From contig JAURXE010000538.1 in the NCBI GenBank assembly GCA_030654635.1, positions 1 through 8,552 of the forward strand: a DNA stretch of 8,552 nucleotides, written 5' to 3'. Each line of letters begins with the position of its first letter. Position 1 is the first letter of the stretch. The translations under genes were made by a program, and so were the position numbers. The notes beneath the pieces are model-generated. The model ran no database searches, was not told the DNA's origin, and saw only the letters and a list, made by a program, of their open reading frames with translations. Origin of the DNA: Pseudomonas sp. Its GTDB lineage: Bacteria; Pseudomonadota; Gammaproteobacteria; Pseudomonadales; Pseudomonadaceae. Positions 7,357 to 8,552 of this stretch are shown here, one piece after another.

Positions 7357-8274
7357 GTGGCTCAGGTTAAGCGTATTCGTCGCGATGTCAGCGGAATTAT
7401 CCTGCTGGATAAACCCCTCGGTTTTACCTCAAATGCGGCGCTGCAGAAGGTTCGTTGGCTGCTCAATGCGGAAAAAGCCGGCCATACCGGCAGTCTCGAT
7501 CCGCTGGCCACCGGCGTGTTGCCCCTTTGTTTCGGTGAGGCGACCAAGTTTTCCCAGTACCTGCTGGACGCCGACAAAGGCTACGAGACACTCATGCAGT
7601 TGGGGCAAACCACCACCACCGGCGATGCCGAGGGTGAGGTGCTGTTGCAGCGTGAAGTGACCTGTAGTCGCGCCGATATAGAGGCGGTGTTGCCGGCCTT
7701 TCGTGGCCCCATCAGCCAGATTCCGCCGATGTACTCGGCCCTGAAACGCGACGGTCAACCACTCTACAAACTGGCCCGTGCTGGCGTGGTGGTGGAGCGC
7801 GAGGCGCGTTCTGTTACTATCAATAAGCTGGAATTGCTCGACTTCGAGCAGACCCAGGCGCGCTTGGCGGTGAGCTGCACCAAGGGCACTTATATACGCA
7901 CCTTGGTCGAGGATATCGGCGAGCAATTGGGCTGCGGGGCTTATGTGGCTCAACTGCGTCGCACCCAGGCCGGGCCCTTTGCCTTGGCGCAAACGGTCAC
8001 GCTGGAAGAGCTTGAGCAGGTGCATGCCGAGGGTGGTAATGAGGCGGTTGACCGCTTTCTGTTACCCTCCGACAGCGGTTTGCAGCATTGGCCAATAGTG
8101 CAGTTCTCTGAGCACAGCAGTTTTTACTGGCTCAATGGCCAGCCGGTACGCGCCCCTGAAGCGCCGCAGTTCGGCATGGTTCGGGTGCAAGATCACAACG
8201 GTCGCTTTATCGGTATCGGTGAAGTGATCGAAGACGGGCGGATTGCGCCGCGTCGATTGATTCGGTCGCAGTGA
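7357..8274 (+). CDS. truB: tRNA pseudouridine(55) synthase TruB
   Basis: TruB isomerises U55 in the T loop of tRNAs to pseudouridine and acts as a tRNA chaperone. I chose the GTG at 7357 ([13 protein letters not shown]), as it leaves an ideal AAGGAG (7343-7348) at 8-nt spacing and matches pseudomonad starts. The upstream in-frame GTG at 7348 would lie within that site. The 305-residue protein has the catalytic Asp48 in [15 protein letters not shown] and Tyr76 in KGYET. It also has the conserved [13 protein letters not shown] segment and a PUA-like C-terminal domain (about 250-305). The start lies 5 nt after the rbfA stop, so translation of the pair is probably coupled. Confidence 0.97.
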   Translation: MAQVKRIRRDVSGIILLDKPLGFTSNAALQKVRWLLNAEKAGHTGSLDPLATGVLPLCFGEATKFSQYLLDADKGYETLMQLGQTTTTGDAEGEVLLQREVTCSRADIEAVLPAFRGPISQIPPMYSALKRDGQPLYKLARAGVVVEREARSVTINKLELLDFEQTQARLAVSCTKGTYIRTLVEDIGEQLGCGAYVAQLRRTQAGPFALAQTVTLEELEQVHAEGGNEAVDRFLLPSDSGLQHWPIVQFSEHSSFYWLNGQPVRAPEAPQFGMVRVQDHNGRFIGIGEVIEDGRIAPRRLIRSQ

Positions 8275-8281
8275 CCGAAGC

Positions 8282-8315
8282 GGGCTGTTGTAAATCGCAA
8301 GATTTGTGGCAGCTT
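8282..8315 (+). other. Long GNRA-capped stem-loop after truB
   Basis: AAATC (8292-8296) and GATTT (8301-8305) pair around a GCAA tetraloop. Outward, four G-U pairs (8288-8291 with 8306-8309), four Watson-Crick pairs (8284-8287 with 8310-8313) and two G-U pairs make an uninterrupted stem of about 15 bp. The G-U pairs make it an RNA structure on this strand and much weaker on the opposite strand. It starts 7 nt after the truB stop. It has only TTT after it, so it is more likely an mRNA stabiliser or nuclease target, or a weak terminator, before rpsO. Confidence 0.5.
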
Positions 8316-8365
8316 TAGCACGAGGGTGGCTGTTAATAGGCGCGGTCACATCTCATTTAAACATA

Positions 8366-8381
8366 CGGGGAGTAGTCCCTG
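8366..8381 (+). promoter_or_regulatory. Candidate S15 autoregulatory hairpin in the rpsO leader
   Basis: GGGA (8368-8371) pairs with TCCC (8376-8379) around a GTAG loop. It is extended by a G-U pair (8367-8380) and C-G (8366-8381). A G-U pair stacked on G-C is the feature S15 is known to recognise in 16S rRNA and in its own mRNA. The hairpin ends about 11 nt before the AAAGGAG ribosome-binding site (8393-8399), a suitable place for translational control. This is inference from motif and position only. No convincing sigma70 promoter is seen in 8275-8365. Confidence 0.3.
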
Positions 8382-8405
8382 GCCTGTTACCTAAAGGAGC
8401 CCATC

Positions 8406-8552
8406 ATGGCACTTAGCGTTGAAGATAAAGCCCAAATCGTAACTGAATACCAGCAGGCTGTTGGTGATACTGGTTCGCCGGAAGTGCAAGTTGCACTGCT
8501 GACCGCCAACATCAACAAGCTGCAAGGTCACTTCAAAATCAACGGTAAAGAT
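8406..8552 (+). CDS. rpsO: 30S ribosomal protein S15 (3' truncated by window edge)
   Basis: S15 is a primary 16S rRNA-binding protein of the small-subunit central domain and also contacts the 50S in an intersubunit bridge. The first 49 codons are present, beginning [17 protein letters not shown], with the conserved [20 protein letters not shown] block. The full protein is about 89 residues. An AAAGGAG Shine-Dalgarno (8393-8399) precedes the ATG by 6 nt. The gene is 131 nt downstream of truB. In relatives pnp follows. S15 represses its own translation in E. coli. Confidence 0.97.
   Translation, partial: MALSVEDKAQIVTEYQQAVGDTGSPEVQVALLTANINKLQGHFKINGKD

Noticed and set aside
8304..8338. Possible rpsO promoter TTGTGG ... 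GTTAAT.
   Set aside because: The spacer is about 22 nt, outside the sigma70 range, and the -35 region is part of the hairpin.
1..8552. Mobile element, CRISPR array, defence or biosynthetic system.
   Set aside because: All coding space is filled by conserved housekeeping genes in normal order; no transposase, integrase, spaced repeats or foreign genes were seen.

Overview
The window is a stretch of core chromosome from a gammaproteobacterium. Protein sequences, lengths and gene order all point to Pseudomonas or a close relative: NusA of 493 aa, IF2 of 831 aa beginning [21 protein letters not shown], TpiA of 251 aa and RimP of 152 aa. All genes lie on the + strand in the order glmM(3' end)-tpiA-secG-tRNA-Leu(GAG)-[tRNA-sized gap]-rimP-nusA-infB-rbfA-truB-rpsO(5' end). 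This is the familiar glmM/secG/leu-tRNA/metY/rimP-nusA-infB-rbfA-truB-rpsO-pnp neighbourhood. I see no insertion sequence, phage gene, CRISPR array or defence gene.

Region 1 (1-1989) covers cell-wall precursor synthesis (glmM), glycolysis/gluconeogenesis (tpiA), protein export (secG) and a leucine tRNA that starts 11 nt after the secG stop. A strong hairpin terminator follows at 1990-2020.

Region 2 (about 2021-2285) is the unusual part. It holds a good sigma70-type promoter (2036-2065), about 90 nt with no gene, and an excellent intrinsic terminator (2167-2188). A second terminator-like hairpin (2235-2257) lies just upstream of rimP. In relatives the initiator tRNA gene (metY-type tRNA-fMet) sits here. 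No functional tRNA is present, but the stretch at about 2081-2157 aligns by hand, nearly without gaps, to a remembered tRNA-fMet at roughly 42 of 77 positions. I read it as a decayed tRNA-fMet whose promoter and terminator survive. It would now produce a short non-coding RNA of about 115 nt.

Region 3 (2286-8552) is the translation/transcription operon. It encodes 30S maturation factors RimP and RbfA, transcription factor NusA, initiation factor IF2, tRNA pseudouridine-55 synthase TruB and ribosomal protein S15. Stem-loops lie between infB and rbfA, after truB, and in the rpsO leader, where a G-U/G-C stem could be an S15 autoregulatory site. RbfA has a C-terminal alanine tract encoded by a tandem GCAGCC repeat.

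Most of the window is ordinary housekeeping DNA. The tRNA-fMet relic or small-RNA interval is the one place that looks unexplained.
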